This document shows, piece by piece, positions 8,096-16,038 of a stretch of DNA of 64,000 bases (positions are counted from its first letter, which is position 1; each line of letters begins with the position of its first letter). The stretch lies in NCBI RefSeq assembly GCF_900091435.1, contig NZ_FMCS01000001.1, positions 310,001-374,000 on the forward strand, read 5' to 3'. The notes under the pieces were generated by a model, which did no database searches, was not told where the DNA came from, and saw only the letters and a program-made list of their open reading frames with translations. Position numbers and translations under genes: made by a program. Origin of the DNA: Micromonospora chaiyaphumensis (GTDB lineage: Bacteria > Actinomycetota > Actinomycetes > Mycobacteriales > Micromonosporaceae).

Positions 8096-8125
8096 GGTGC
8101 CGGCGGCCGCCCGGCCGCCGGCACC
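8096..8125. terminator. Bidirectional hairpin terminator
   Basis: Perfect 14-base arms, GGTGCCGGCGGCCG (8096-8109) and CGGCCGCCGGCACC (8112-8125), lie between the stop codons of two convergent genes. No T-tract is present, as is usual in high-GC actinomycetes. Confidence 0.75.
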
Positions 8126-8129
8126 AGCG

Positions 8130-8924
8130 TCAGCCGAACGCGACCGCCGCCAGCCAGCGGTCCAGCAGCGTCGCGTCGCCGAGCACCTCGACGACCGCGG
8201 TGTCGACCGGGCGCCGCCGGTAGACCATGAGCAGCAGCTCGGTCACCGGGCCGCGGACCGCCACGGCCGCCTTCTCGTGCGCCCGCCGCCAGGCGAGGGT
8301 GTCCCCCGTGAGGTCCACGAGCCACTCCGCACCCGTCTCGGCGGGCACGTCGGTGGCGTGCAGGTGCAGGGTGCGGTCGGGGCCGAGCAGGTCGCGCCGA
8401 TGCGGGAAGATGTCCAGCATCTGGGGCAGGGAGCCGAGCTCCATCCACTCGTCCAGCGCGTCGACCGCCACGGCCGGATCGACCGCGAAGTCCACGCCCA
8501 GGGCGAGGGCGGCGTCCGCCCGGTGCAGCAGCGTCTCGTTGGCGAACCGGCGCGCCCAGAACACCCCGGCGGCCGGCACCGGCATCGGCGTCCAGGTGGC
8601 CACGTCGGGTCCCGCCTCACCGAGCGCGCCGGCCAGCGCGGCGGCGCTCTCGACCAGCCAGGGACCGACCACGGCCGGCTCCTCCCGGGCGTACGGGGAC
8701 AGGTCGCGGAATCCGGTGTCCGACGGTGGCCGTTCGGCGCGGGTGCGGACCACGTCGGCCGCCCAGCGCTGGCCACCGCCGAGGTGCCGGGCCAGCTGGC
8801 CCACGTTCCACCCCGGGCACGAGGAGACGGGGGTGGTCAGGTCGGCTTCGTCGAGGTGGGTGCGGAGCAGGTCGCTCTGGGCGACGATCTCGGCGCGGTG
8901 GCGGTCGAAGCTCAGGGCGGCCAT
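8130..8924 (-). CDS. Maleylpyruvate isomerase family, mycothiol-dependent enzyme-like protein
   Basis: A 264-residue protein with the DinB/YfiT-like four-helix N-terminal domain of the mycothiol-dependent maleylpyruvate isomerase family. HLDEADLTTPVSSCPGWNVG and QLARHLGGGQRW carry the typical CPGW motif and a His metal ligand; a C-terminal SCP2-like region follows. Members use mycothiol as cofactor in isomerisation or thiol transfer, but the substrate is unknown here. ATG 8924 lacks a Shine-Dalgarno and sits 6 bases after a TACGGT element, consistent with a leaderless message. Confidence 0.8.
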   Translation of the reverse strand: MAALSFDRHRAEIVAQSDLLRTHLDEADLTTPVSSCPGWNVGQLARHLGGGQRWAADVVRTRAERPPSDTGFRDLSPYAREEPAVVGPWLVESAAALAGALGEAGPDVATWTPMPVPAAGVFWARRFANETLLHRADAALALGVDFAVDPAVAVDALDEWMELGSLPQMLDIFPHRRDLLGPDRTLHLHATDVPAETGAEWLVDLTGDTLAWRRAHEKAAVAVRGPVTELLLMVYRRRPVDTAVVEVLGDATLLDRWLAAVAFG

Positions 8925-8930
8925 CAGCCC

Positions 8931-8936
8931 ACCGTA
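8931..8936 (-). promoter_or_regulatory. Candidate -10 of a leaderless promoter
   Basis: TACGGT on the minus strand (8936-8931) is followed by 6 bases and then the ATG at 8924, placing the likely transcription start at or next to the start codon. No -35 consensus is evident. Confidence 0.4.
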
Positions 8937-8997
8937 GAGGCCGAACCGCCGTCCCGGCGGGAGCCACCGGTGGGCGTTTCGTGCCGCCCCGGGCCGG

Positions 8998-9387
8998 TCA
9001 GGGCGTACGGGGCAACGGCTGGGCCAGCGCGCCGATCTCCCGCGGCAACTGGGCCAGGGCGTGCTCGAACTCGACGTGCCCGACCACCCGGTGCAGGGTC
9101 TGCAACACCGCCCGGGCGCCGCGCTCGGCCAGGTCCGGCGCGGTGCCGGCGCGCTCGGCCACCCGGCGCAGGAACTCGTCGTACCCGAACGCCTGCGGCT
9201 CCTCCGGGCGGGCCCGGGCCAGCAGCGGGCGCAGCTCGTGCGCCACGTGGTCGGCCAGGTCCGCCGCCTCGCCGCCGCTGATCCGCTCCGCGAGCGTGCG
9301 CAGTGTCGCCTCGGTCAGGGATCGCGCGGTGTCCGCCGGCACGCCCGCCCGCTCGGCCACCTTCGCCACGAACTCCAGCTCCGCCAT
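8998..9387 (-). CDS. DUF2267 domain protein
   Basis: A 129-residue helical protein made of two similar halves: LEFVAKVAERAGVPADTA and YDEFLRRVAERAGTAPDLA each open a helical repeat, as in the DUF2267 family. GGAAGGACCGACG before the ATG supports this start. It is divergent from the DNA ligase gene with 133 bases between. Function unknown; such proteins are often stress-associated in actinomycetes, which is weak evidence. Confidence 0.75.
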   Translation of the reverse strand: MAELEFVAKVAERAGVPADTARSLTEATLRTLAERISGGEAADLADHVAHELRPLLARARPEEPQAFGYDEFLRRVAERAGTAPDLAERGARAVLQTLHRVVGHVEFEHALAQLPREIGALAQPLPRTP

Positions 9388-9520
9388 CGTCGGTCCTTCC
9401 GTCCCGGAGACGGGTGGCTACCCGCCGACGACCACCACAAACGACCGCCGTTCGGGCGAAAGACCGGAAACCGGCGTCGGCCGGGGCCACGACCGCCAGG
9501 ATCGGGACGTGGCCGCCAGG

Positions 9521-10471
9521 ATGCCGACGCTCGTGCCGCCGATGCTCGCCGGGCTCGGCGCGCTGCCCACCGGGCCCGGCTGGGGCTACGAGTTCAAGTG
9601 GGACGGCGTGCGCGCGGTGGCCTACGTCGCCCGCGGGCTGCGGCTGCTCAGCCGCAACGACCGGGACGTCACCCGGGCGTACCCGGAACTGGGCGAACTC
9701 ACCGACCTGCTGGGCGGGCGGCGGGCGGTGCTCGACGGCGAGATCGTGGCCCTCGACGCCGGCGGCCGGCCCAGCTTCTCCGCGCTCCAACGGCGGATGC
9801 ACGTCCGCGCGCCGGCCGCCGCGCTGGTCGCCTCGACCCCGGTCCGGTACTACGTGTTCGACCTGCTGCACCTCGACGGGCGGGACACCACGGCCCTGCC
9901 CTACACGGAACGCCGCGCGGCGCTGGAGGAGCTGGGGCTCAGCGGCGAGACCGTCGAGACACCGCCCTACTGGACCGGCGAGGCCGGCCGGGACCTGGCC
10001 ACGGCGGCGGCCGAGCTGGGGCTGGAGGGGGTGGTCGCCAAGCAGCTCCGGTCGGCGTACGAGCCGGGCCGACGGGGCGCGGCGTGGGTCAAGGTGCCGC
10101 TCAACGACACCGTCGAGGTGATCGTGGGCGGCTGGAAGCCCGGCTCGGGCCGGCGGGCCGGCGCCATCGGGTCGCTGCTGCTCGGCATGTACGACGAGCA
10201 CGACCGGCTGCACTACATCGGGCAGGTGGGCACCGGGTTCACCCAGGCCGTGCTGCGGGACCTGGCGGGCCGGCTGGAGCCGCTGACCCGGCCCGACCCG
10301 CCGTTCGCCGAGGTGCCGCGCGAGCACGCCCGCCACGCCGTCTGGGTCGCCCCCGTGCTGGTCGGTGACGTCACCTTCCGGTCGTGGACGCCCGACCGCC
10401 GGCTGCGCCACCCCTCCTGGAAGGGGCTGCGCAGCGACCGGGACCCGGCGGAGATCCGGCTGCGGCGCTGA
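9521..10471 (+). CDS. ATP-dependent DNA ligase (LigC/LigD-type stand-alone)
   Basis: A 316-residue ligase made of a nucleotidyltransferase domain and an OB-fold. The adenylation Lys is K26 in EFKWDGVRAVAY; further motifs are LDGEIVALD, YYVFDLLHLDG, EGVVAKQL and WVKVP. It lacks the polymerase and nuclease domains of LigD, so it resembles the ligase-only proteins used in repair and end joining. The start is uncertain: ATG 9521 or GTG 9509, neither with a strong Shine-Dalgarno; extension further upstream overlaps the divergent gene. Confidence 0.85.
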   Translation: MPTLVPPMLAGLGALPTGPGWGYEFKWDGVRAVAYVARGLRLLSRNDRDVTRAYPELGELTDLLGGRRAVLDGEIVALDAGGRPSFSALQRRMHVRAPAAALVASTPVRYYVFDLLHLDGRDTTALPYTERRAALEELGLSGETVETPPYWTGEAGRDLATAAAELGLEGVVAKQLRSAYEPGRRGAAWVKVPLNDTVEVIVGGWKPGSGRRAGAIGSLLLGMYDEHDRLHYIGQVGTGFTQAVLRDLAGRLEPLTRPDPPFAEVPREHARHAVWVAPVLVGDVTFRSWTPDRRLRHPSWKGLRSDRDPAEIRLRR

Positions 10472-10495
10472 CCGGGTGCCCCCGCCGCCACGCCG

Positions 10496-12355
10496 TCAGG
10501 CCAGGGCGCGCGCCGCGCCGACGATGGCGTGGGGGCCGATGCCCGCCATGTCCATCTGCTGGGTCGGGGTGCCCGAGCCGGGCAGCCCGCGTACCGCCAG
10601 GTGGCTCACGCGCACCGGCTCGGCCAGGTCGGCCAACGCCTCCAGCACGGCGGACCCCAGCCCGCCCTGCGGATAGTGGTCCTCGACCACCACGAGCCGG
10701 CCTGCGGTGTCGCGTACGGCGTCGAGCAGCCGCTGCCGGTCGATCGGCTTGACCGAGTAGAGGTCGACGACCCGCGCGTCGATGCCCTCCCGGGCCAGCT
10801 CCTCGGCGGCGGCGAGGCAGTTGTGCACGGTCACCCCGGCGCCGATGAGGGTCACGTCGGTCCCGTCGCGGACCAGCTTGCTGCCCCCGATCGGGAAGTC
10901 GTCGCCGTTGTCGTAGAGCACCGGGTACTTGCCGCGGGTGGTGCGCAGGTAGCTCACACCCGAGCAGTCGACCATGGCGGCGACCAGGGCCGCGCAGGAG
11001 ACCGCGTCGCTCGGGTAGAGCACGGTCGACCCGTGCACGGCGCGCAGGGCGGCGAGGTCCTCCAGCCCCATCTGGGAGGGCCCGTCCGGGCCGATCTCCA
11101 CGCCGGCGTGCGAGCCGGCGAGGGCGATGTCGGCGCGGGAGATGCCGGCCATCCGGATGAAGTCGTAGGCGCGGGAGAGGAACGCGGCGAAGGTGGCCGC
11201 GAAGGGCCGGTAGCCCCGGACCCGCAGGCCCACCGCGGCGGCGATCAGTTGCTGCTCGGCGATGAACATCTCGAAGAACCGGTCCGGGTACGCCTCGCCG
11301 AACTTGTCGGACCGGGTGGAGTCGCTGACCTCGCCGTCGAGGACCACCACGTCCCGCCGGACGCCCAGCGCGCGCAGCGCGTCCCCGTACGCGTTGCGGG
11401 TGGCCACCTTCGCCCCCTTCTCGTAGCGGGGCAGCTCCGGCCGCTCCTGGGCCGGGGCGGGTGCGGGCGGCGCGGCGGCCGGCCGCGGCCCGGTGACCCG
11501 GATCTTCCGCACGCCGCCCAGCGCCTGGACGGCCCGCTCGGCCTGGTCCGGTTCGAGCGCCTTGCCGTGCCAGTCCGGCCGGTTCTCGATCTCCGGAACG
11601 CCCTTGCCCTTGACCGTCCGGGCGAGCACGACCGTCGGGCCGGTCGCCTCCCGGGCCCGCCCGAACGCCTCGTCGATCGCCGCGAGGTCGTGACCGTCGA
11701 CGACGATCGGGTGGCAGCCGAACGCCTCGACCCGCCGGCGGTAGGTGTCCAGGTCCCACTCCAGCTCGGTCGGCCCGCGCTGCCCGAACCGGTTCACGTC
11801 CACGATCGCGGTGAGGTTGCGCAGCCCGAAGTGACCGGTCTTGTCCAGGGCCTCCCAGATGGAGCCCTCGGCCGTCTCGCTGTCGCCGCACAGCACCCAG
11901 ACGTGGAACGGCACCCGGTCCAGGTACTGCCCGGCCAGGGCGATGCCGACGCCCACCGGCAGCCCCTGGCCGAGCGAGCCGGTCGCGACGTCCACCCAGG
12001 GCAGGACCGGGGTGGGGTGGCCCTGGAGGCGGGAGCCGGACTGGCGATAGCACTCCAGCAGCTCCTGCTCGCTGATCGCGCCGGTCGCCCGGAAGACCGC
12101 GTACAGCAGCGGCGAGGCGTGCCCCTTGGAGAAGATCAGGTGATCGTTGGCGCGGTTGCCCGGGTAGGACCAGTCGTAGCGCAGGTGGCGGGCGACCAGC
12201 ACGGCGAGCAGGTCGGCGGCGGACAGGCTCGACGTGGGGTGGCCGGAGCCGGCCTGGGTGCTGCACCGGATCGAGTCGACGCGGAGCTGGGCGGCGAGGT
12301 CCGCCAGCCCGGCCAGTTCCTCGTCGCGCAGGGTGCGCTCTGCTTCCATGGTCAC
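10496..12355 (-). CDS. tkt: Transketolase
   Basis: A 619-residue thiamine-diphosphate enzyme that moves two-carbon units between sugar phosphates. The N-terminal domain has SGHPTSSLSAADL, IFSKGHASPLLY and the cofactor site GDSETAEGS with downstream VDVNRFGQ; the middle pyrimidine domain includes MFIAEQQLIAAAVGL; the C-terminal domain is EELAREGIDARVVDLYSVKP. The size is near the usual 620-680. GTG 12355 is 9 bases after GGAGG and is preferred; ATG 12349 is the alternative. It lies 53 bases after an MFS gene on the same strand. A linker with Pro/Ala-rich sequence joins the first two domains. Confidence 0.88.
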   Translation of the reverse strand: MTMEAERTLRDEELAGLADLAAQLRVDSIRCSTQAGSGHPTSSLSAADLLAVLVARHLRYDWSYPGNRANDHLIFSKGHASPLLYAVFRATGAISEQELLECYRQSGSRLQGHPTPVLPWVDVATGSLGQGLPVGVGIALAGQYLDRVPFHVWVLCGDSETAEGSIWEALDKTGHFGLRNLTAIVDVNRFGQRGPTELEWDLDTYRRRVEAFGCHPIVVDGHDLAAIDEAFGRAREATGPTVVLARTVKGKGVPEIENRPDWHGKALEPDQAERAVQALGGVRKIRVTGPRPAAAPPAPAPAQERPELPRYEKGAKVATRNAYGDALRALGVRRDVVVLDGEVSDSTRSDKFGEAYPDRFFEMFIAEQQLIAAAVGLRVRGYRPFAATFAAFLSRAYDFIRMAGISRADIALAGSHAGVEIGPDGPSQMGLEDLAALRAVHGSTVLYPSDAVSCAALVAAMVDCSGVSYLRTTRGKYPVLYDNGDDFPIGGSKLVRDGTDVTLIGAGVTVHNCLAAAEELAREGIDARVVDLYSVKPIDRQRLLDAVRDTAGRLVVVEDHYPQGGLGSAVLEALADLAEPVRVSHLAVRGLPGSGTPTQQMDMAGIGPHAIVGAARALA

Positions 12356-12408
12356 GACGCGTCGCCTCCGTCCGGGCCAGCCCAGGGCCGCTACCGCCCA
12401 TACGGTAA

Positions 12409-13791
12409 TCATGAAACAGCGGAATTTTCGGACAACGACCTATTCGACGGAACCGGGCGGACCGGCCGGCGGGTCGCCAGCCGGCCGGCCACCAGCAGGT
12501 ACGGCAGCACGGCCACCGCGAACGCGACCGCGTGGCCGGCGGCGCCCGCGACGAGGCCGTACCCGGCGTAGACCCCGATGATCGTCAGGTCGGTGGCCAT
12601 GCCCGCCACCGAGGTGACCGTCGCCCGGTCCGGCCCGCTGATCCGGGCCTGGAGCCGGACGTCGGCCAGCACGGTGGCCAGCTGGAACGCCGCGAACGCG
12701 AGACCCACCAGCACGAACCCGGCCGGATGGCGGACCAGTGCACCCGCGGCCAGGGCCAGCGCCGCGCCGGCCAGCAGGGTGGCGAAGCCCCGATCGCTCA
12801 GCCGCTCCCCCGCCGGGGCCAGCAGCCCGCCCACCGTGGTGCCGGCCCAGACCAGCACGAGCAGCAGCGGGACGGTGGCCGCCGGGACCCCGGTGTCCCG
12901 GGCCAGCAGCGGCGTGTACTCGTCCAGGCCGCCCCACACGGCGGCGACGGCCGGCACCAGCAGCAGGGCGGCCCGCACCGACCGGTCGGCGCGGGCCTCG
13001 GCCAGCCCGCCGCGCAGGCTGTCCCACCAGCCCGGCTCGGCCGGATCAGGCTGGTCGACGCCGGCCGGACGAGGCTGGTCGGCGCCGGCCGGATGAGGCT
13101 GGTCGGCGCCGGCCGCGCCGGGCCGGGTCGTTCCGGGCGGGTCCGGATGAGTCGCCGCGGTCGCGCCGGTCCCGGTCGTGCCGGCCGGGCCGTGGCGCGC
13201 CGGCTCCGCGGCACGATGCTCCGGGAACCGGGTGGCGACCGCCGCGGCGGCCAGGCACGCGGCCACGCTCGCCGCGCCGACCGCCGGATAGCCGCCGAGG
13301 GCCAGCACCGGGGCGGCCAGCCCCATGGCGGCGACCACCCCGAGCAGCTCGGCGGTCCGCGCCCGGCCGGCCAGCCGGGCGTACCGGCCGGTGGCGCCGA
13401 GCCGGTCGAGCTCGGTCCAGACCAGGGCCTCCTGGGCGCCGGAGCGCAGCGCCCCGCCCGCACCCCAGAGCAGGAAGCCGACGGCGAACGCCGGGTACGA
13501 CGGGACGAGCACCCAGAGGGCGAAACCGGCGGCGGTCAGCAGCGGGGCGAGGACGAGCAGCAGCCGCCGGGAGACCGCGTCGGCCCAGGCGCCCGACGGC
13601 ACCTCCAGCAGGATGCCGGCCGCCGACCAGAGCACGAAGAGCGAGGAGATCTGCCCGACCGACAGCCCGGTGTCGGCGAACAGCAGCGTGTAGACCGGAT
13701 AGAGCAGGACCAGGTCGGTGAGGAACGCGTAGGCGTAGAGCGTGGCGGCGAGCCGGCGCTCGGCGGGCACGCGCGCGGAGACGATGAGCAT
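12409..13791 (-). CDS. MFS transporter
   Basis: Twelve-helix major facilitator protein of 460 residues, probably an exporter. The loop after helix 2 reads WADAVSRRLLLVLAP, close to the MFS motif A position. The central cytoplasmic loop is unusually long, Pro/Ala-rich, and contains three octapeptide repeats of the type PAGADQPR, so it is probably disordered. GGAAGG precedes the ATG by 5 bases. The substrate is not predictable. It may be co-transcribed with the transketolase gene downstream. Confidence 0.82.
   Translation of the reverse strand: MLIVSARVPAERRLAATLYAYAFLTDLVLLYPVYTLLFADTGLSVGQISSLFVLWSAAGILLEVPSGAWADAVSRRLLLVLAPLLTAAGFALWVLVPSYPAFAVGFLLWGAGGALRSGAQEALVWTELDRLGATGRYARLAGRARTAELLGVVAAMGLAAPVLALGGYPAVGAASVAACLAAAAVATRFPEHRAAEPARHGPAGTTGTGATAATHPDPPGTTRPGAAGADQPHPAGADQPRPAGVDQPDPAEPGWWDSLRGGLAEARADRSVRAALLLVPAVAAVWGGLDEYTPLLARDTGVPAATVPLLLVLVWAGTTVGGLLAPAGERLSDRGFATLLAGAALALAAGALVRHPAGFVLVGLAFAAFQLATVLADVRLQARISGPDRATVTSVAGMATDLTIIGVYAGYGLVAGAAGHAVAFAVAVLPYLLVAGRLATRRPVRPVPSNRSLSENSAVS
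13044..13115. repeat. 24-bp tandem repeat, three copies, inside the MFS gene
   Basis: Units at 13044-13067, 13068-13091 and 13092-13115 differ at only a few bases. Because 24 is a multiple of three, each unit adds eight residues to the cytoplasmic linker without a frame change. Confidence 0.85.
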
Positions 13792-13815
13792 GGAGGCCTT
13801 CCCACGGGGACGTGA

Positions 13816-13839
13816 CGGACACCGGACGTGCGGTGTCCG
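13816..13839. promoter_or_regulatory. Inverted repeat in the leader of the MFS gene
   Basis: Perfect 9-base arms CGGACACCG (13816-13824) and CGGTGTCCG (13831-13839) with a 6-base spacer lie 25 bases upstream of the MFS start. This could be an operator for an unseen regulator or a leader hairpin. No regulator gene is adjacent. Confidence 0.45.
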
Positions 13840-13940
13840 CGGTGGCCCGCGGGCTCGACCCTCGGCAGGGCATCAATGTCGCCAGTGCATGCGCCGATCC
13901 TAGCCGGGCGCGCGGTCCCCACGCCGCCCCGCGCAGGCGA

Positions 13941-13974
13941 ACCGGGGTGGGACCCGGACGGGCCCCACCCCGGT
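13941..13974 (-). terminator. Hairpin terminator after the small channel gene
   Basis: Arms ACCGGGGTGGG (13941-13951) and CCCACCCCGGT (13964-13974) are perfect, with a further CCC/GGG pairing inside the loop. It lies 15 bases after the stop codon of the upstream minus-strand gene. Confidence 0.65.
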
Positions 13975-13988
13975 GGACGCGCAATCGG

Positions 13989-14951
13989 TCAGCGGCGGGA
14001 GCGGTCCACGTCCGCCTGCGGGATGACCATCGTGGCCTCGCTGTCCGCGGCCTGCTCGGCCGTCGGCTGCCGCGGGGTGGTCGGCTGGGTGCGGTCCGGG
14101 TCGCCGTACGCCGGCACCGGCTGGGTCGGCTCCGCCGCGCCGTACGGGGCGACGGGCTGGGTCCGGTCCGCCTCGGCCTCGCCGGCCACCGGCCGGGTCA
14201 GCTCGGCCTCGGCGTACGGGTTGGCCGTGCCGAACCGCGCCTCGACGTCCCGCCGCCCGGCCTGGTACGCCCGGGCGTGGGTGGCGATGGTCCGCGACTC
14301 CTCCTCGGCGCGGGCCAGCCAGTTCTCCCAGCGGCTCTGCATCGGACGGACCAGTCCGCCACCGACGCCGACGACGAGGATGCCGCCGACGGTGGCGAGC
14401 ACGGCGATCAGCACCGGCGTGGTCACCGTGGTGGCGACGCCGATCTGGTTGAGCGCGGCGATGACGCCGAGGCCGAGGATGAACACCGAGGCGATGTTCG
14501 CGAGCACCCGGCCGTAGGACAGGCCGCCGAGGGCGCTGGAGATGATGTCCTTGACCGCCTTGGCGATGGCCGCGGCCACCACCACGATGACGATGGCGAC
14601 GAACGCCCGGGGCAACCAGGCGACGACGCCGTGGATCAGGTCCGAGATCGGGTTGGGGCCCCAGATGCCGAACGCGAGCTGGAGGGTGACCAGCAGCACC
14701 GCGTAGTAGGCCAGCTTGGCGACGATGTCGCTGGCGTCGTACTTCGAGCGCGCCAGGGCGGTCTTGATGCCGCCGCGCTCGACGGCCCGGTCGAAGTGGA
14801 CCCGCTCCAGGACCTTGTCCACGATCTTCAGCACGGCCTTCGCCACCAGCCAGCCCACGATCAGGATGGCGATGAAGGCGACCGCCTTGGGCAGGAACAG
14901 CATCACCGAACGGAACGCGTCGCCCACCGCGTCCCCGAAGTTGTCTCTCAT
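13989..14951 (-). CDS. Mechanosensitive-channel-like membrane protein (conserved TM helix type)
   Basis: A 320-residue membrane protein with four to five helices. The amphipathic repeats LFLPKAVAFIAILIVGWLVA and WLPRAFVAIVIVVVAAAIAK are the duplicated conserved TM-helix motif found in small-conductance channel relatives (CmpX-like). After the membrane part comes a charged cytoplasmic tail of about 120 residues with repeated (A/D)(R/P)TQPV motifs. ATG 14951 has GGAGG 7 bases upstream and is preferred over the ATG 18 bases earlier. It probably forms an osmotic-stress channel or a regulator of one; this is inference. Confidence 0.75.
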   Translation of the reverse strand: MRDNFGDAVGDAFRSVMLFLPKAVAFIAILIVGWLVAKAVLKIVDKVLERVHFDRAVERGGIKTALARSKYDASDIVAKLAYYAVLLVTLQLAFGIWGPNPISDLIHGVVAWLPRAFVAIVIVVVAAAIAKAVKDIISSALGGLSYGRVLANIASVFILGLGVIAALNQIGVATTVTTPVLIAVLATVGGILVVGVGGGLVRPMQSRWENWLARAEEESRTIATHARAYQAGRRDVEARFGTANPYAEAELTRPVAGEAEADRTQPVAPYGAAEPTQPVPAYGDPDRTQPTTPRQPTAEQAADSEATMVIPQADVDRSRR

Positions 14952-15023
14952 CGAAGGGCCTCCACGCACAGGGTCAGGGTCGTTCGCCTGGAGCTACCCT
15001 GAGCAGCCCTCGGGGAAACGCGG

Positions 15024-15983
15024 TCAGCCGCCGGGGCAGCGGTAGCGGACCTGCGTGCCGGCCTGCACCGGCGACGGTTCGATGATGTTGACGGTGGCGC
15101 TCTCGGTGGTCGCGCCGACCCCGCTGAACGTCCACTTGAGGGTGAGGGTGGCCGTCCGCTGGCCGCGCCCGACCCGCTCGGTGAGCAGGGCGCCCGGCGG
15201 TGCGTCCGAGCGGAACCACTGGTAGCGGATCACCCCGCCGCGCCCGTTGGTGCGCACCGTGGCCACCACGTCGACGGTGACGTCGCAGGCCACGCCGGGC
15301 GGCCGGGGCACCGCCACGGTGACCCCCTCGACCGCCAACGGTTGCAGCCGCTGCCACAGGTAGAGCCCGACCACCAGCAGCAGCGCCGCCGTGAGCAGGG
15401 TGGACAGCACCGAGACGACCCGGCGCCAGACCGGTCGGGACCGCCGCGCCGGCGGCACCGCCGGCCAGGCCGGGGCGGGCGGCGGGGTGGCCGGCACGCC
15501 CGGCCCGAAGCGCAGTTCCCCGGGCGGCGGCGCCCCGCCCACCGCCCGCACGTCCGCCGTCGCCTCCCGGTACGCCCCGGCGGTCGGCCCGCCCCCGGCC
15601 GCGGTGCCCGGCCCGGTCGGGTGCTGTCGAGGCGGACCGGTGAAGGTCGGCTGGGCGGACCGCGGTGCGGGGCCGGTCGGGGCGCCGAACGGCGTGGTCG
15701 CTTCCGACACCGCGCCGACGTGCACGGTCGACTCCGCCGGGCCGGCGAGATGCACCGTCGGCTCGGGCGTGCGGCCGATGTGCACGGTCGGCTCGGCCGC
15801 GCCGGGCACGCCGACGGTCGGCGCCCCGAAGTGCACGGTCGCGTCGGGGCCGAGGGGCGCACCGGGCCGGTCCGGTCCGCCGAGGTGGGCGGCCGCGTCC
15901 GGGCCGAGGTGGACGGTCGCGCCGGGGTCGGTGGGCAGCGCCCGGGTGGGCAGCGCCTCGGTGGGCTCCTCCGGCCGGGTCAC
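15024..15983 (-). CDS. Single-pass membrane protein with Ig-like extracytoplasmic domain
   Basis: Family not recognised. The 319 residues divide into a low-complexity cytoplasmic part (about 1-180) with imperfect repeats of PTVHLG/ATVHFG, one transmembrane helix (about 192-212, STLLTAALLLVVGLYL), and a C-terminal extracytoplasmic domain of about 100 residues with an Ig-like beta pattern and two Cys. It lies 55 bases downstream of a receptor-like Ser/Thr kinase whose own outside domain is also Ig-like. The Thr-rich cytoplasmic repeats are plausible phosphorylation sites. Role unknown. Confidence 0.7.
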   Translation of the reverse strand: MTRPEEPTEALPTRALPTDPGATVHLGPDAAAHLGGPDRPGAPLGPDATVHFGAPTVGVPGAAEPTVHIGRTPEPTVHLAGPAESTVHVGAVSEATTPFGAPTGPAPRSAQPTFTGPPRQHPTGPGTAAGGGPTAGAYREATADVRAVGGAPPPGELRFGPGVPATPPPAPAWPAVPPARRSRPVWRRVVSVLSTLLTAALLLVVGLYLWQRLQPLAVEGVTVAVPRPPGVACDVTVDVVATVRTNGRGGVIRYQWFRSDAPPGALLTERVGRGQRTATLTLKWTFSGVGATTESATVNIIEPSPVQAGTQVRYRCPGG

Positions 15984-16038
15984 GTCGGCCGTCCCCGGGT
16001 GGCGGTGCGGGTCTGGGCAGCGGGCACGGTCACCACTC

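Noticed and set aside
9494..9523. Repeated CCGCCAGGAT just before the ligase start
   Set aside because: Two short copies in a GC-rich region are expected by chance and there is no further structure.
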